DNA from: Raineyella antarctica
GTDB taxonomy: Bacteria > Actinomycetota > Actinomycetes > Propionibacteriales > Propionibacteriaceae
Assembly: GCF_900092135.1 (NCBI RefSeq)
Contig: NZ_FMYF01000003.1
Coordinates: 124,001-188,000 of the forward strand
Direction of reading: 5' to 3'
DNA: 64,000 bases
The position numbers and the translations under genes are program-made. The notes beneath the pieces were generated by a model. The model worked only from the letters and a program-made list of their open reading frames with translations. It made no database searches and was not told the DNA's origin. Position 1 is the first letter of the stretch, and each line of letters opens with the position of its first letter. Below, in pieces: positions 23,183-31,859 of this stretch.

Positions 23183-25789
23183 ATGCGCACCATCCTCGTC
23201 GTGGGCGGCGGACCCGCCGCGCACCGTGTGACAGCGTCCCTGGCCCGGGCCATCGATGCCGGCGCCACCGCCACCGACCCGCTCCGCGTGGTCGTGGTGA
23301 GCGAAGAGCCCCGACTGCCGTACGACCGGGTCGCGCTGACCAGCGCCCTGGGCGCCGACGTCGACCTGACCCTCGGCGACACCGCCCTGTGGGAACGGCC
23401 CGACGTCGACCTGCTGACCGGCGAGCGGGTGGTCGCGATCGACCCCGCCGCCCGGACGGTAACCACCGACCTGCAGGTGCTGGCGTACGACGAACTGGTA
23501 CTGGCCACCGGCTCCTCCGCCGCCCGGCTGCCGATCCCCGGCGCCGAGCACTCCCACGTCTACCGCTCGCTGGACGACATCGAAGCGCTCGTGGCGACCA
23601 CCGCCGACCTCCGGGCGCGCCTGGGCCGGGCCCCGCAGGCCGTGGTGATCGGCGGCGGACTGCTCGGTCTGGAGGCCGCGGCGGGGCTGGACGCTCTCGG
23701 CTGCCGCTCCACCCTGCTGCAGCGGGCCGACTGGCTGATGAACGCCCAGGTCGACCAGGGCGGCGGCGAGGCGCTCGGCCGGCTGGTCGATGCCAAGGGC
23801 CTGCTCACCATTACCGGGGCGGACACCCGCGCCCTGCACGCCGACGCCGACGGCCACCCGACCGGCGTCGAACTGGGCTCGGGGCACGTGCTGCCCGCCG
23901 ACATCGTGGTGACCGCCATCGGTGTCCGCCCCCGCGACGAGCTCGCCGCGGCCGCCGGCCTGCCGCTCGGGCCCCGCGGCGGGGTGGTGATCGACGCCAC
24001 CTGCGCCACCGGCACCGACCACGTCTGGGCGATCGGCGAGGTCGCCTGCTTCGAGGGGCAGTGCGTCGGGCTGGTCGCCCCCGCCAACGCGATGGCCGAC
24101 GTGGTCGCCGACCGGCTGACCGGCGGGACCTCGACATTCGGCGGCTTCGACACCGCCGCCAAGCTCAAGCTGGCCGGCGTCGACGTCGCCTCCTTCGGCG
24201 ACGCGTTCGCGACCACCCCGGGGGCGCTCGAGGTGGTGTACGCCGACCCGGCCCGCGGCCTATACCAGAAGCTGGTGGTCGCCGACGACGGCGTGACGCT
24301 GCTCGGCGGGGTGCTGGTCGGCGACGCCGCCGCGTACTCCTCGCTGCGGCCGCTGGTCGGCACCGCGCTGCCGGCCGATGCCGCGGCCTTCCTCTCGGTG
24401 GCCGGCGGTGAGGGCATGCCGGAGACGGACCTGCCCGACGACGCGGTGCTGTGCTCCTGCAACAACGTCTCGGCCGGGACCGTACGCGATGCGGTGCTCG
24501 GCGTGGACGGCCCGGCCTGCCACGACCTGGCTGCGCTCAAGGCCTGCACCCGGGCGGGCACCTCCTGCGGCTCGTGCGTACCGCTGGTGAAGAAGACCCT
24601 CGACCGGACGATGGCCGCGGCGGGGCTGGAGGTCTCCTCCACCCTGTGCGAGCACGTGGCGATGTCCCGGGCCCAGCTCTTCGAGGGGGTCCGGGCGCTG
24701 GACCTGCACTCCTTCGACGAGGTGATGGCCCGGTTCGGGCACGGCCTGGGCTGCGACGTCTGCAAGCCGACGATCGCCTCGATCCTGGCCACGCTGCACG
24801 AGGACTATCTCCTGGACCAGGGCCGCGGCGCCCTGCAGGACACCAACGACCGGGCGCTGGCCAACATGCAGAAGGACGGCACCTACTCGGTCGTGCCGCG
24901 GATCCCCGCCGGCGAGATCACCCCGGAAGGGCTGGTGGTGATCGCCGAGGTCGCCCGCGACTACGGCCTCTACACCAAGATCACCGGCGCCCAGCGGATC
25001 GACCTGTTCGGCGCCCGGCTGGACCAGCTCCCGGACATCTGGAAGCGGCTGGTCGACGCCGGGTTCGAGTCCGGGCATGCGTACGGCAAGTCGCTGCGGA
25101 CGGTGAAGTCGTGCGTCGGCTCCACCTGGTGCCGCTACGGGGTGCAGGACTCGGTGGCGATGGCGATCCGGCTGGAGCTGCGCTACCGCGGGCTGCGCTC
25201 CCCGCACAAGCTGAAGTTCGGCGTGTCGGGCTGCGGGCGCGAGTGCGCCGAGGCGCAGGGCAAGGACGTCGGCCTGATCGCCTCCGACAAGGGCTGGAAC
25301 CTGTGGGTCGGCGGCAACGGCGGGGCCCAGCCCCGGCACGCCCAGCTGCTCGCCCAGGACCTGGACGACGAGGCGCTGGTCGGTGCGATCGATCGCTACC
25401 TGATGTACTACATCCGCACCGCGGACCGGCTGCAGCGGACGGCCCGGTGGATGGACGACCTCGAGGGCGGCATCGACCATGTGCACGCGGTGGTGATGGA
25501 GGACTCCCTCGGGATCGGCGCCGAACTGGAGGCGGCGATGGAGCGCCACGTCGAGCACTACCGCGACGAGTGGGCCGCGACCCTGGAGGACCCGGACCGG
25601 CTGCGTCGCTTCCGTTCCTTCGTCAACGCCCCGATCGAGCCCGACGACGGGCCGTCGTACGTGACCGAGCGGGGGCAGCGCCGGCCGGCCACCGCAGCCG
25701 AGCGGGCCGGCGACCTCGGCCCGGGGGTCACCCCGTGGACGCCCTCCGACCCTGCGCCGGTGCTCCTGGGCATCCCGCAGGTCCGCTGA
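23183..25789 (+). CDS. nirB: assimilatory nitrite reductase large subunit
   Basis: 868-residue NAD(P)H-nitrite reductase converting nitrite to ammonium. Domains in order: FAD/NAD module (VVGGGPAAHR at residue 6, GEVACFEG closing segment near 285), BFD-type [2Fe-2S] domain (CSCNNVSAG and GTSCGSC near 428-470), ferredoxin-like half domain and sirohaem/[4Fe-4S] domain with SCVGSTWC and SGCGRECAEA. AAGGAA 7 bases upstream fixes the start. It is divergent from nirD and is followed by the NnaR gene after 10 bases. Confidence 0.95.
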   Translation: MRTILVVGGGPAAHRVTASLARAIDAGATATDPLRVVVVSEEPRLPYDRVALTSALGADVDLTLGDTALWERPDVDLLTGERVVAIDPAARTVTTDLQVLAYDELVLATGSSAARLPIPGAEHSHVYRSLDDIEALVATTADLRARLGRAPQAVVIGGGLLGLEAAAGLDALGCRSTLLQRADWLMNAQVDQGGGEALGRLVDAKGLLTITGADTRALHADADGHPTGVELGSGHVLPADIVVTAIGVRPRDELAAAAGLPLGPRGGVVIDATCATGTDHVWAIGEVACFEGQCVGLVAPANAMADVVADRLTGGTSTFGGFDTAAKLKLAGVDVASFGDAFATTPGALEVVYADPARGLYQKLVVADDGVTLLGGVLVGDAAAYSSLRPLVGTALPADAAAFLSVAGGEGMPETDLPDDAVLCSCNNVSAGTVRDAVLGVDGPACHDLAALKACTRAGTSCGSCVPLVKKTLDRTMAAAGLEVSSTLCEHVAMSRAQLFEGVRALDLHSFDEVMARFGHGLGCDVCKPTIASILATLHEDYLLDQGRGALQDTNDRALANMQKDGTYSVVPRIPAGEITPEGLVVIAEVARDYGLYTKITGAQRIDLFGARLDQLPDIWKRLVDAGFESGHAYGKSLRTVKSCVGSTWCRYGVQDSVAMAIRLELRYRGLRSPHKLKFGVSGCGRECAEAQGKDVGLIASDKGWNLWVGGNGGAQPRHAQLLAQDLDDEALVGAIDRYLMYYIRTADRLQRTARWMDDLEGGIDHVHAVVMEDSLGIGAELEAAMERHVEHYRDEWAATLEDPDRLRRFRSFVNAPIEPDDGPSYVTERGQRRPATAAERAGDLGPGVTPWTPSDPAPVLLGIPQVR

Positions 25790-25799
25790 GGGGGTGCCG

Positions 25800-26915
25800 A
25801 TGAAACGCACGATCGACGGGCCGCTGCGTGGCATGGTGATCGGGATCACCGCGCACCGGCGGGCCGAGGACCTGATCGCGGCCTTCGAGCGCCGTGGCGC
25901 CACCACCATGCACGCCCCGGTCCTGACCGTCTCCTCGGCGGGTCCGGACGGTGAGCTGGTGGCCGCGACCCGCGAGGTGGTCGCGGCCCGCCCCGACATC
26001 GTCGTGGTGACCACGGCGTACGGGATGCGCAAGTGGATCGAGTGCGCGGACGCGGCCGGGCTGCTGGACGAGCTGGTCGCCACCCTGGGCGCCGCCCGGA
26101 TGATGATCCGTGGCCCGAAGGCCCGCGGCGCGGTCCGGGCGGCCGGGATCGATGACTCGGTCGCGGTGCAGTGCGACCTGACCGCCGACATCGTGGACCG
26201 GCTGGTCGGGCACGGCGTGTCGGGCCTGACCATCGTGCTGCAGGCGCACGGCTACACCGACGCGGCCCAGATCGAGCGGCTCCGGACCGCGGGGGCCCGG
26301 GTGCTCGTGGTCGAGCCGTACCGCTGGGAGCCGGAGGACGACCATGCCGCCGCGGACCGGCTGGTCGAGGCGGTCTGCGCGCGCCGGATCGAGGCCCTGA
26401 CCTTCACCAGCGCCCCCGCGGTGGATGCCCTGCTCGGTCGGGTCCGCCAGACCGGGCGGCTGGAGGCCTTCCTCACCGCGCTCTCCCCCGATGCCGTGCT
26501 GGCCGCCGCGGTCGGGCCGGTCACGGCCGAGCCGCTGCTCCGGGCAGGCGTGCAGGTCATCGTCCCGGAGCGGCACCGGCTGGGCGCCCTGGTCCGCGAG
26601 GTCGAGACCCAACTGGTCGCGCACCGGATCCTGTCCGTGGCGACGCCGGCCGGCATCCTGCACCTGCGCGGCCAGGGGGCGATGCTGGACGACCACGTCC
26701 TGTCCCTGCCCCCGTCCAGCCAGGCGATCCTGCGGGCACTGGCCGAGGTGCCGGGTCGTACGGTCGGGCGGGCCGAACTGCTCGCGCAGCTGCCCTACGG
26801 CACGACCGACCATGCGCTGGACGTCGCGATCAGCCGGTTGCGCAAGGCCTTCCCCGACGGGTCGGTGGTCCGGACGATCCCCCGGCGCGGCTACCTGCTG
26901 GCCACCGCGCCGTGA
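25800..26915 (+). CDS. HemD-like regulator with winged-helix domain (NnaR type)
   Basis: 371-residue protein with a uroporphyrinogen-III synthase fold (residues 1-265) and an OmpR-type DNA-binding domain (about 275-370, ending RTIPRRGYLL). In Streptomyces this architecture is NnaR, a co-activator of nitrate/nitrite genes with GlnR; sirohaem supply for NirB gives a metabolic link. Whether the HemD part is still catalytic cannot be told. ATG at 25800 has GAGGGG at 6 bases; a GTG two codons earlier abuts the ribosome site and is rejected. Probably co-transcribed with nirB. Confidence 0.85.
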   Translation: MKRTIDGPLRGMVIGITAHRRAEDLIAAFERRGATTMHAPVLTVSSAGPDGELVAATREVVAARPDIVVVTTAYGMRKWIECADAAGLLDELVATLGAARMMIRGPKARGAVRAAGIDDSVAVQCDLTADIVDRLVGHGVSGLTIVLQAHGYTDAAQIERLRTAGARVLVVEPYRWEPEDDHAAADRLVEAVCARRIEALTFTSAPAVDALLGRVRQTGRLEAFLTALSPDAVLAAAVGPVTAEPLLRAGVQVIVPERHRLGALVREVETQLVAHRILSVATPAGILHLRGQGAMLDDHVLSLPPSSQAILRALAEVPGRTVGRAELLAQLPYGTTDHALDVAISRLRKAFPDGSVVRTIPRRGYLLATAP

Positions 26916-26924
26916 GGCGGGGGC

Positions 26925-27641
26925 TCACTGCACGTGGATGACCTCCGGGAACTCCCGGCGCGCCGCCGCGGCGATCCGGCGCAGCTGCCGGACGTCGATG
27001 ACCGCACCGACCACCCCGCCCAGGGCCGGGACCGCCTTGCCGAAGCCGGCCAGCGAGCGCTCGCCCGCCTGTCGCAGCATCCGGAAGCCGATGCCCTTGT
27101 TGATCATCATCAGGGTCCCGGCCGGCAGCTTGCCGACCAGGGCGTCGGAGACGTGGCCGCTGAACGCGCCCAGGCCCGCCTGCTGCAGGATGTCGCGGGA
27201 CTCGTCGCCCGCCAAGGTCAGCATCACCGCGGTACGGACCCGGTCGTCGTCCAGGTCGTAGCCGCGCAGCTTGGCGATCGCCCCGACCATCCGGGTGGCC
27301 TGCAGGTAGAACTCCGCCACGTTCAGCGGCAGGGCGACCGGCAGGGTGAGGAAGCCGCCCAGGCCGGTGATGAAACCGCCGGCGGCCACGCCGCGCTGGT
27401 GCTGGGCGACCACCCGGGCGATGGCCTGCTCCGGACGCCGGTGCCGGCTGCGGGCCCGGGAGGCGATGCGGCCGGCCGACGCGAAGGTGAACTTGCCGTC
27501 CAGCCCGATGTCGCGGAAGCGCTCCACGGCCCGGGTGACGACGTTCGCGTCCCCCCGGTCACCGCGGCGCGCCTCGCGCAGGGCCTCGCGGGTGCTGTCG
27601 ACGGTCGGCTCGTCACGGCGGATCAGGTTCCAGACTCCCAC
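26925..27641 (-). CDS. EcsC family protein
   Basis: 238-residue protein with the EcsC core: hydrophobic segment GGFITGLGGFLTLPVALPLNVAEFYLQATRMV and LRGYDLDDDRVRTAVMLTLAG. Function is unknown, possibly membrane associated. GTG start with GAGGAG 5 bases upstream. A paralogue lies at 51301-51975 and shares RMV-I-LRGYD-DD-RVRTA. It converges on the NnaR gene with a 9-base gap. Confidence 0.8.
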   Translation of the reverse strand: MGVWNLIRRDEPTVDSTREALREARRGDRGDANVVTRAVERFRDIGLDGKFTFASAGRIASRARSRHRRPEQAIARVVAQHQRGVAAGGFITGLGGFLTLPVALPLNVAEFYLQATRMVGAIAKLRGYDLDDDRVRTAVMLTLAGDESRDILQQAGLGAFSGHVSDALVGKLPAGTLMMINKGIGFRMLRQAGERSLAGFGKAVPALGGVVGAVIDVRQLRRIAAAARREFPEVIHVQ

Positions 27642-27706
27642 GGGATCTCCTCAGCTCGATGTTTCCTTGTCGACTCCATGGTGGCACGGGCCGCCGACAG
27701 GGAGCC

Positions 27707-28933
27707 TCAAAGGGCGAGCGGACGCCCGTTACCCGGCAGGTCCCAGTCCTGGACGGGGACGATCCGTACGGCCGGTAGGCCGAGCCAGCCCGCCATCAGC
27801 TCCAGCTCGGCGCGCAGCGGTCCGCGGACCTCCTGCGGGTCGAGGCCCTCCTCCAGCCAGGCCGCCCGGACCACGAGCTCCCCCGCCTGCCGGTCCGCCT
27901 TGAGGTCGACCCGGGCGACGAACCGCTCCCCCAGCAGGAAGGGGTAGACGTAGTAGCCGTAGCGACGCTTCGGCCCACGGACGTAGACCTCAAGGCCGTA
28001 GTCGAAGCCGAACAGGCCGCGCAGGCGCCGGCGCTCGAACACCACTGAGTCGAACGGGCTGACCAGCGCCGCCGCGGCGATCCTGCGCGGGCGCGCGGCC
28101 CGGTGCCAGAGCCAGGCGTGCCTGGTCCAGCCGGACACCTCGACGGGCTCGAGCTCCCCGCTCCCCTCCAGCACCGTGATCGCGGCACGGGCCTCGGCCT
28201 GGTCCAGCCGGAAGTAGTCGGCCAGGCAGGCCAGCGTGCCGACCCCGAGGGCGGCCGCGGACCGGCGGACCAACTCCACCATCGCCTCGGCATCGGACGG
28301 GGTGGGGGCGCTCGCGACGGCGGCCGGCAGTACCCGCTCGGGCAGGTCGAAGATGCGCTCGAACTGGAGCGTACGGCGGGCGACCGCCACCTCTCCGGAC
28401 CAGAACAACCACTCGGTGGCCGACTTCACCGCCGACCAGTTCCACCCCCACTGCTCGCTCCGGCGCTCGCCGGTCGCCCGGAGCGTGTCGGCCAGGGCTT
28501 CCTCGACCTCACGGGCGGTGCCGCGGCGGCGTTGCAGCTGGGCCAGCACGCTCGCGACGAGGTCGGGCTGGTCCTGGCGGACCTGCTGCATCCTGCCCCA
28601 GGCCTCCTGGTGGGCCCGGGCCATCCGGAAGCGCAGCGCCGGCTCGAGGCGTACGTCGATCATGCTTGCCGCGTGTCCCCAGTACTCGAAGAGCCGGCGG
28701 GGCGCCCGACCGGCCGCACGGTCCAGCAGGTCGGTGTCGTACGGACCGAACCGGGAGTAGAGCGGCAGGTAGTGCGCCCGGCGGACGATGTTGATCGAGT
28801 CGATCTGGAACTGGGCCACCCTGTCGACGGTTCGCTGCAGCTGGCGCATGGTCACCGGCGCCGGGCGGGAGGCGCCGAACCCCTGCGCAGCCAGCGCGAT
28901 ACGGCGCGCCTGGGCGTGGGTGAGGGTCAGCAT
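27707..28933 (-). CDS. YcaQ/AlkX-type winged-helix DNA glycosylase
   Basis: 408-residue protein of the HTH_42 superfamily, whose studied members (E. coli YcaQ, Streptomyces AlkZ) unhook interstrand DNA crosslinks. The catalytic QxD motif is present in VAQFQIDSINIVRRAH near residue 48, and the C-terminal wing block (FDSVVFERRRLRGLFGFDYGLE) is conserved. The ATG at 28933 follows TACCGT with a 6-base gap (leaderless layout). Stand-alone gene. Confidence 0.88.
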   Translation of the reverse strand: MLTLTHAQARRIALAAQGFGASRPAPVTMRQLQRTVDRVAQFQIDSINIVRRAHYLPLYSRFGPYDTDLLDRAAGRAPRRLFEYWGHAASMIDVRLEPALRFRMARAHQEAWGRMQQVRQDQPDLVASVLAQLQRRRGTAREVEEALADTLRATGERRSEQWGWNWSAVKSATEWLFWSGEVAVARRTLQFERIFDLPERVLPAAVASAPTPSDAEAMVELVRRSAAALGVGTLACLADYFRLDQAEARAAITVLEGSGELEPVEVSGWTRHAWLWHRAARPRRIAAAALVSPFDSVVFERRRLRGLFGFDYGLEVYVRGPKRRYGYYVYPFLLGERFVARVDLKADRQAGELVVRAAWLEEGLDPQEVRGPLRAELELMAGWLGLPAVRIVPVQDWDLPGNGRPLAL

Positions 28934-29027
28934 GCCTCGACGGTAGTGCACCCCACCGACACCGCCGTGGTGCGCGGGACCACCGCAGTGCGCGGAACGG
29001 GACCGCCAAGGTCCCGGGACGCAAAGA

Positions 29028-29051
29028 ACCCCCGACCGGAAGGTCGGGGGT
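29028..29051 (-). terminator. terminator of the cold-shock gene
   Basis: A 10-bp perfect stem (29028-29037 with 29042-29051) has a 4-base loop and is followed on the minus strand by TTCTTT, fitting a factor-independent terminator 41 bases after the csp stop. Confidence 0.75.
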
Positions 29052-29091
29052 CATGCTGGCCGAGCCGAGGCTCAACCATGAAGTGTGAGTG

Positions 29092-29298
29092 TCAGTTGAT
29101 GACGGAGATGTTCGCGGCCTGCATGCCCTTCGGGCCCTCGACGGTCTCGAACTCGACGCGATCGCCCTCGTTCAGCGAACGGTAGCCGTTGGAGTTGATG
29201 GCGGAGAAGTGGGCGAAGACGTCAGGGGAGCCGTCCTCGGGAGCGATGAAGCCGAAGCCCTTTTCAGCGTTGAACCACTTGACGGTGCCGGTGTTCAT
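29092..29298 (-). CDS. cold-shock protein
   Basis: 68-residue single cold-shock domain with RNP1 (KGFGFI) and RNP2 (VFAHF), a single-stranded nucleic-acid chaperone. The ATG at 29298 gives the standard family length; AAGGA lies 10 bases upstream. A 7-bp hairpin (29324-29340) lies in the leader, and the 218-base divergent gap suggests the long 5' leader typical of csp genes. Confidence 0.93.
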   Translation of the reverse strand: MNTGTVKWFNAEKGFGFIAPEDGSPDVFAHFSAINSNGYRSLNEGDRVEFETVEGPKGMQAANISVIN

Positions 29299-29323
29299 TA
29301 AATCTGTGTCCTTCATATGGGAG

Positions 29324-29340
29324 GTTGTGGATGCCACAAC
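29324..29340 (-). promoter_or_regulatory. hairpin in the cold-shock gene leader
   Basis: GTTGTGG pairs with CCACAAC around a 3-base loop, 26 bases before the csp start. It may control leader structure. The rest of the 29299-29516 gap holds no recognised promoter. Confidence 0.35.
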
Positions 29341-29516
29341 ATCTGTGACACCCGGCAGATGATGCTGGTGAAACGCCTTCCCAGAAAGACCGGGCCACCC
29401 TGGCTGGGTGTCCTGCTTGTCCAGATCTTGCGAACCGCAACAACTGAGAGCAACCGTACACCCTACCGGCCAACCCGTCTAATCCCCATCCCACCCACTT
29501 TTCCTGAGAGGTTCCC

Positions 29517-30164
29517 ATGACCGGCTTCCAGGGCTTCGACCCCGCAGCCATCGACTTCTACCGCGGTCTGGAGGCGGACAACTCCCGCCAGTACTGGCAG
29601 GCCCACCGGTCCACGTACGAGGAGGGCATCCGGCGGCCGCTGGAACTGTTGCTGGCCGAGCTGACCGATGAGTTCGGAGATGCCAAGGTCTTCCGACCGA
29701 ACCGCGACGTCCGGTTCAGCAACGACAAGTCCCCGTACAAGTCGCACCAGGGGGCGTACGTCGCCACCGCCCCGGCCTGCGGCTGGTACCTGGAGGTCTC
29801 CGCGGACGGGATGATGACCGGCGGGGGCTTCTACCACGCCTCACCCGAGGGGCTGGCGAACCTGCGGGAGCGGATCGACGAGCAGGGCGACGAGCTCGCC
29901 GCCATCGTGGCCGGACTGGTCGAGGACGGCTGGACCCTGGGCGGGGAGACGCTGCGGACCGCGCCCCGCGGATGGTCCGTCGACCATCCCCGGATCGAGC
30001 TGCTCCGCCACAAGAGCCTGTCCTTGTCCCGGCCGGTCGAGGATGCGGTGATGTGTTCGCCGACCCTGGTCGAGCGGGTCCGGGACGACTGGGAGCAGCT
30101 GCGCGAACTGCTGGAGTGGTTGCGACCGGCCCTGGAGGGGACCGGCGAGGAGCGCCGGCGCTGA
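29517..30164 (+). CDS. DUF2461 domain protein
   Basis: 215-residue protein of the DUF2461/TIGR02453 family with the conserved blocks DFYRGLEADNSRQYWQ, FRPNRDVRFSNDKSPYK and GGGFYHASPEGL. Function is unknown. Preceded by GAGAGG 5 bases before the ATG. Divergent from the cold-shock gene and convergent with the Nudix gene. Confidence 0.85.
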   Translation: MTGFQGFDPAAIDFYRGLEADNSRQYWQAHRSTYEEGIRRPLELLLAELTDEFGDAKVFRPNRDVRFSNDKSPYKSHQGAYVATAPACGWYLEVSADGMMTGGGFYHASPEGLANLRERIDEQGDELAAIVAGLVEDGWTLGGETLRTAPRGWSVDHPRIELLRHKSLSLSRPVEDAVMCSPTLVERVRDDWEQLRELLEWLRPALEGTGEERRR

Positions 30165-30173
30165 CGCGGGACC

Positions 30174-30656
30174 TCAGAGGCGCGTCACCGTCGCCCCGGT
30201 CGGGCGCCCGTCGGCATACGGGATGACGGCATGGAAGGGCCGCGGGTCGTCGTCGAAGACCAGCGGCAGGAAGTGGCGGTCCCCCTCCCACATGTCCAGG
30301 TCCATCAGCCGCCCGACCGGCACCCAGGCCAGGTCGCCCTCGACGTTGCGCCCCGGCGGCTCCCCCTCGAAGGCGGTGACCAGGAAGACGAGCCCGAAGA
30401 CGTGGCCGTCCGGCCCGGAGAACCCCGGCCAGTTCAGCGTTCCGCGCAGCGTGATCTCGGTGGGGACGATTCCGGCCTCCTCCTGCAACTCCCGGACGAT
30501 CCCCGCCGCCGCGTCCTCGCCCTGCTCGAGCTTGCCGCCCAGGCCGTTCCACTTGCCGTACTGCTCGTCGGAGTCCCGGGCGATCCGGTGGCACATCAGG
30601 ACCTGCCCGTCGCGGACGACGTAGGCGAGAGTGGTGAGGATCGGGGCGTACGGCAT
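30174..30656 (-). CDS. Nudix hydrolase (8-oxo-dGTPase-like)
   Basis: 160-residue Nudix enzyme with a complete Nudix box starting GGKLEQGE and containing RELQEEAG (residues about 39-61). The N-terminal LTTLAYVVRDGQVLMCHR and WNGLGGK resemble MTH1-type purine triphosphatases, so nucleotide-pool cleaning is likely but not proven. Leaderless layout: TAGGCT 6 bases before the ATG. Confidence 0.88.
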   Translation of the reverse strand: MPYAPILTTLAYVVRDGQVLMCHRIARDSDEQYGKWNGLGGKLEQGEDAAAGIVRELQEEAGIVPTEITLRGTLNWPGFSGPDGHVFGLVFLVTAFEGEPPGRNVEGDLAWVPVGRLMDLDMWEGDRHFLPLVFDDDPRPFHAVIPYADGRPTGATVTRL

Positions 30657-30797
30657 GGTGCGAGCCTAGGACGAAGCCCGACCATGACCCACGTCACGCC
30701 TGACACGTCTGCGGAATCGCGGAACGCGCCGGACAATTGGAGAAGCGGGGAGGCTCGTCGATCGTCGGCACAGACCGCTCCGTCGGGGGTGGACACC

Positions 30798-31352
30798 ATG
30801 GACGAGTCGACGAACCTGACCGAGGCCCGGATGCGGGAGCTAGCCAGGGAGTACCTGGACACCTGGAACAGGCACGACATCGACGGCGCTCTGGAAATGG
30901 CGACCGACGACGTCGTCTTCGAGTGGATGGCGGGCCTGCCCGGCCGCGGCAAGGAGGAGTTGCGCCGCCAGCTGGAGGCCAACTTCACCGCCTTTCCTGA
31001 CATGAGCTTCCAGGAGGACGCGGTCCGCGTCGCCACCGATGTGGCGCACCAGGAGGCCATGCTCACCTGGAGGTTCACCGCGACGATGACCGGCCTCCTG
31101 GAGGGCCCCGGAGGGCGGCTCCCGCCGACAGGAAACAGCATCGAGATCCACGGGGTCACCGTCGAGCGCTTCCGCGGCGAGCGGATCTGCGAGTTCCGGA
31201 TCTACTACGACACCCTCGGGATGTTCCAGCAGCTCGGAGTCCTCCCGGAGACCTCCAAGCTGGGCTTCAAGGCCGTCGTGGTGGCCGAGGTCGTCGCTGA
31301 CAAGGCGAAGGGCGTCGCCGACAAGGCGAAGAAGGCCCTGCACCGGTCATGA
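30798..31352 (+). CDS. NTF2-like (SnoaL-type) protein with amphipathic tail
   Basis: 184-residue protein. Residues 10-140 form an NTF2-like/SnoaL fold (ELAREYLDTWNRHDIDGAL start, GVTVERFRGERICEFRIYYD end) used as a small-molecule pocket or cyclase. The last 40 residues carry a repeated amphipathic motif (ADKAKGVADKAKKA) resembling lipid-binding helices. GGGGG at 8 bases precedes the ATG. Substrate is unknown. A terminator follows. Confidence 0.8.
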   Translation: MDESTNLTEARMRELAREYLDTWNRHDIDGALEMATDDVVFEWMAGLPGRGKEELRRQLEANFTAFPDMSFQEDAVRVATDVAHQEAMLTWRFTATMTGLLEGPGGRLPPTGNSIEIHGVTVERFRGERICEFRIYYDTLGMFQQLGVLPETSKLGFKAVVVAEVVADKAKGVADKAKKALHRS

Positions 31353-31388
31353 GCTGACGGTCCGTCCACACATAGCCCGTGGACAGCA

Positions 31389-31424
31389 AACGGCCCGACC
31401 AGCGTTTCCGCTGGTCGGGCCGTT
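31389..31424. terminator. terminator between NTF2-like gene and tRNA-Arg
   Basis: A 15-bp perfect stem (31389-31403 with 31410-31424) has a 6-base loop and sits between convergent transcripts. Confidence 0.8.
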
Positions 31425-31445
31425 GCCTACTGTCTCAACACAGTG

Positions 31446-31518
31446 CGCACCCGGAGGGATTCGAACCCCCAACCTTCTGATCCGTAGTCAGATGCTCTAT
31501 CCGTTAAGCTACGGGTGC
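31446..31518 (-). tRNA. tRNA-Arg (anticodon ACG)
   Basis: The acceptor GCACCCG pairs with CGGGTGC, and the anticodon loop CTACGGA reads ACG, to be edited to ICG by TadA. The 3' CCA is not encoded. Confidence 0.95.
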
Positions 31519-31734
31519 TTGCCGCGGAAGTGTTCCCCGCAACGTCTAGAAACAATAGACCCAGTTCGGCCGAGATGCCAAATCGAGCTCGCAGCGCGTT
31601 CCACGGGGATCCCGACGGCCACCGACCAGACCAGACCAGCAGACCACTGGGCTCTACCCTCATGCCCCAGAGCGGAACGCGAGGGGCCACCTCGGCCTCC
31701 AGAACCCCGCGCCACTCCGAGCATCGAGGCTTTT

Positions 31735-31750
31735 TGTGATCCGTTTCACA
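31735..31750. promoter_or_regulatory. CRP/GlxR-type site upstream of pckG
   Basis: TGTGA-TCCGTT-TCACA is a perfect match to the CRP-family consensus. It lies 110 bases before the pckG ATG. A small hairpin (CCCGCG/CGCGGG, 31755-31769) lies just downstream. Upstream, 31519-31730 shows no gene or clear motif. Confidence 0.7.
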
Positions 31751-31805
31751 TACCCCGCGTCTCGCGGGCTCTTTAATACCAGTAGGGGCAGTGGCCTAAG
31801 CTCGG

Positions 31806-31811
31806 TATAAC
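31806..31811 (+). promoter_or_regulatory. -10 element of pckG
   Basis: TATAAC is a 5/6 match to the -10 consensus; no -35 element is seen at 16-18 bases, which fits an activator-dependent promoter with the CRP box about 75 bases before the start point. Confidence 0.5.
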
Positions 31812-31859
31812 GAAGCCTTGCCACTTATTGTCAAGCCACTGAACTCAACGAGGAGCGCT

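Noticed and set aside
28960-29020. Near-direct repeats of CACCGC-GTGCGCGG before the csp terminator
   Set aside because: Short, imperfect and in a GC-biased stretch; chance is a sufficient explanation.
31790-31840. AGTGGC with two GCCACT copies, a possible switch of alternative hairpins before pckG
   Set aside because: The AGTGGC copy lies upstream of the predicted transcript start, so it would not be in the RNA.
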